Positions 5,989 to 6,878 of a DNA stretch of 6,878 bases are shown here, one piece after another; the first letter of the stretch is position 1, and every line of letters starts with the position of its first letter. Position numbers and translations under genes: made by a program. The DNA is from Actinomycetes bacterium (GTDB lineage: Bacteria > Actinomycetota > Actinomycetes > Actinomycetales > Cellulomonadaceae): the NCBI GenBank assembly GCA_023462275.1, contig JAEWYD010000345.1:1-6878 (forward strand). Reading direction: 5' to 3'. Below the pieces are notes generated by a model. That model saw only the letters and a list, made by a program, of their open reading frames with translations, made no database searches and was not told the DNA's origin.

Positions 5989-6878
5989 CCGCCGCCGTCC
6001 GCGTCCAGGACATCGCCACCGCGGGCCCGGTGACGGCCCGTCGGCCGGCGGACACCCTCGCCGGCATGTCCGCCGTCCTGCGGCTCGTGCTGCGGCGGAA
6101 CCGCGTGCGCCTCGCCGTCTGGGTCGTGGTGCTCGTCGGGATGCTCGCCTACGTCGCCTCGTACTACGCCGAGCTGTTCCCCGACCAGAAGGCGCTCGAC
6201 GAGTTCGCCGCGCTGTCGGACACGCCCGGCATCCGGGCGCTCACCGGGCTCTCGCCCGCGGCGGACACCCTCGGCGGCGCCGTGTGGACCAAGGGCTGGA
6301 TGACCATCGCGCTCTCGCTCGCGCTCGGGGCCGCGTTCCTGGTGACGCGCAACGGCCGGGCCGACGAGGAGACGGGACGCACCGAGCTCCTGCGCTCGCG
6401 GATGCTCGGCGTGCACGCCTACGCGGCCGCGTCGTGGCTCGTCGTGGGGCTGCTCTGCGTCGTCGTCGGCATCGGCACGGCGCTCGTGTCGATCTCCGGC
6501 GGGCTCGACCCCGACGGCGCAGGCGTGGCGGGTTCGCTCGTCCTGGGCGCCTCGGTGACCGGCGTCGGGCTCGTCGGGCTGGCCGTCGGCGCGCTCGCCG
6601 GCCAGGTCTCGACCACGTCGCGCGGCGCCAACGCGCTGGCGTCGGTGGTCCTCGTCGGGCTCTACGTGGTCCGGATGATCGGCGACCTCGGCAACGGGGC
6701 GCTGACCTGGGCGTCGCCGATCGGGTGGGGCGAGGAGATGCAGCCCTTCGGCGCCAACCGGTGGTGGCCGTTCGCCCTGCTCGTCGTCCTCGCGGCCGCC
6801 CTGCTGGCCGTGGCCGCGGCCCTCGAGGCGCGGCGCGACGTCGGGGCGGGGCTCGTCGCCGAGCGCGCCGGCCTGCCG
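5985..6878 (+). CDS. ABC-2-type exporter membrane subunit (COG3559/TnrB3-like), 3' end cut by window edge
   Basis: The visible 298 residues are the N-terminal part of a polytopic permease resembling putative polyketide-antibiotic exporters (TnrB3 type), a family of roughly 500-550 aa with about 12 membrane spans; so a little over half is seen. After a hydrophilic 27-residue lead, the conserved opening LRLVLRRNRVRLAVW (32-46) enters TM1 (about 43-60). An external loop follows, then WTKGWMTIALSLALGAAFLVTR (TM2, begins at 101) and the family-typical cytoplasmic RADEETGRTELLRSRMLG (125-142). Further spans are about 147-170, 183-205, 217-235 and 262-280, with PIGWGEEMQPF (245-255), another conserved segment, between the last two. 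The ATG overlaps the ATPase stop (ATGA), so the two subunits are probably made together and form one exporter. A start at Met 28 is possible but loses the coupling. Confidence 0.92.
   Translation, partial: MTAAVRVQDIATAGPVTARRPADTLAGMSAVLRLVLRRNRVRLAVWVVVLVGMLAYVASYYAELFPDQKALDEFAALSDTPGIRALTGLSPAADTLGGAVWTKGWMTIALSLALGAAFLVTRNGRADEETGRTELLRSRMLGVHAYAAASWLVVGLLCVVVGIGTALVSISGGLDPDGAGVAGSLVLGASVTGVGLVGLAVGALAGQVSTTSRGANALASVVLVGLYVVRMIGDLGNGALTWASPIGWGEEMQPFGANRWWPFALLVVLAAALLAVAAALEARRDVGAGLVAERAGLP

Noticed and set aside
1..6878. Mobile element, attachment site, tRNA or CRISPR array.
   Set aside because: No transposase or integrase, no terminal inverted repeats, no cloverleaf-like sequence and no regularly spaced repeats were seen; base composition is even across the window.

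Overview
The window is very GC-rich, with codon third positions almost all G or C. It has actinobacterial hallmarks: an MmpL-type RND transporter, TetR regulators, apparently leaderless regulator genes and a COG3559-like antibiotic exporter. It most resembles a high-GC Actinomycetota chromosome, possibly a Micrococcales/Cellulomonas-like lineage. That placement is inferred from composition and gene style, not from a marker gene. No rRNA, tRNA, insertion sequence, CRISPR array or origin was seen.

Layout. The minus strand (1-3422) carries, in transcription order, an MMPL/RND-type exporter (978-3422) and then, 58 bp downstream, a luciferase-like flavin-dependent oxidoreductase (1-919, cut by the left edge). 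A 117-bp intergenic region (3423-3539) separates the exporter from a divergent TetR regulator (3540-4208, plus strand). This region holds two copies of a 25-bp sequence, 38 bp apart, each with an inverted-repeat architecture; they are strong candidates for the regulator's operators. Further right on the plus strand come a second, unrelated TetR regulator (4290-4994), an ABC ATPase (5044-5988) and an ABC-2-type membrane subunit (5985 to the right edge). The ATPase stop and permease start overlap as ATGA.

How the parts fit. The window holds two back-to-back export modules, each next to its own TetR-type sensor. One is a proton-driven MMPL pump with a divergent regulator. The other is an ATP-driven exporter of the tetronasin/polyketide-exporter type with a co-directional regulator leading the operon. 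The likely role is inducible efflux of hydrophobic compounds or antibiotics, or export of a lipid-like molecule; substrates cannot be read from the sequence. Both regulator starts look leaderless: each has a -10-like element just upstream of the ATG and no Shine-Dalgarno. The two exporter genes that begin a transcription unit or follow a gap have good ribosome binding sites.

The gene families are all known. The least-described content is regulatory and repetitive: the duplicated operator-like site, the direct repeat around the second regulator's start, a three-unit 12-bp in-frame repeat at the ATPase-permease junction, and a long Q/L/D/A-rich coiled-coil insert in the MMPL protein.
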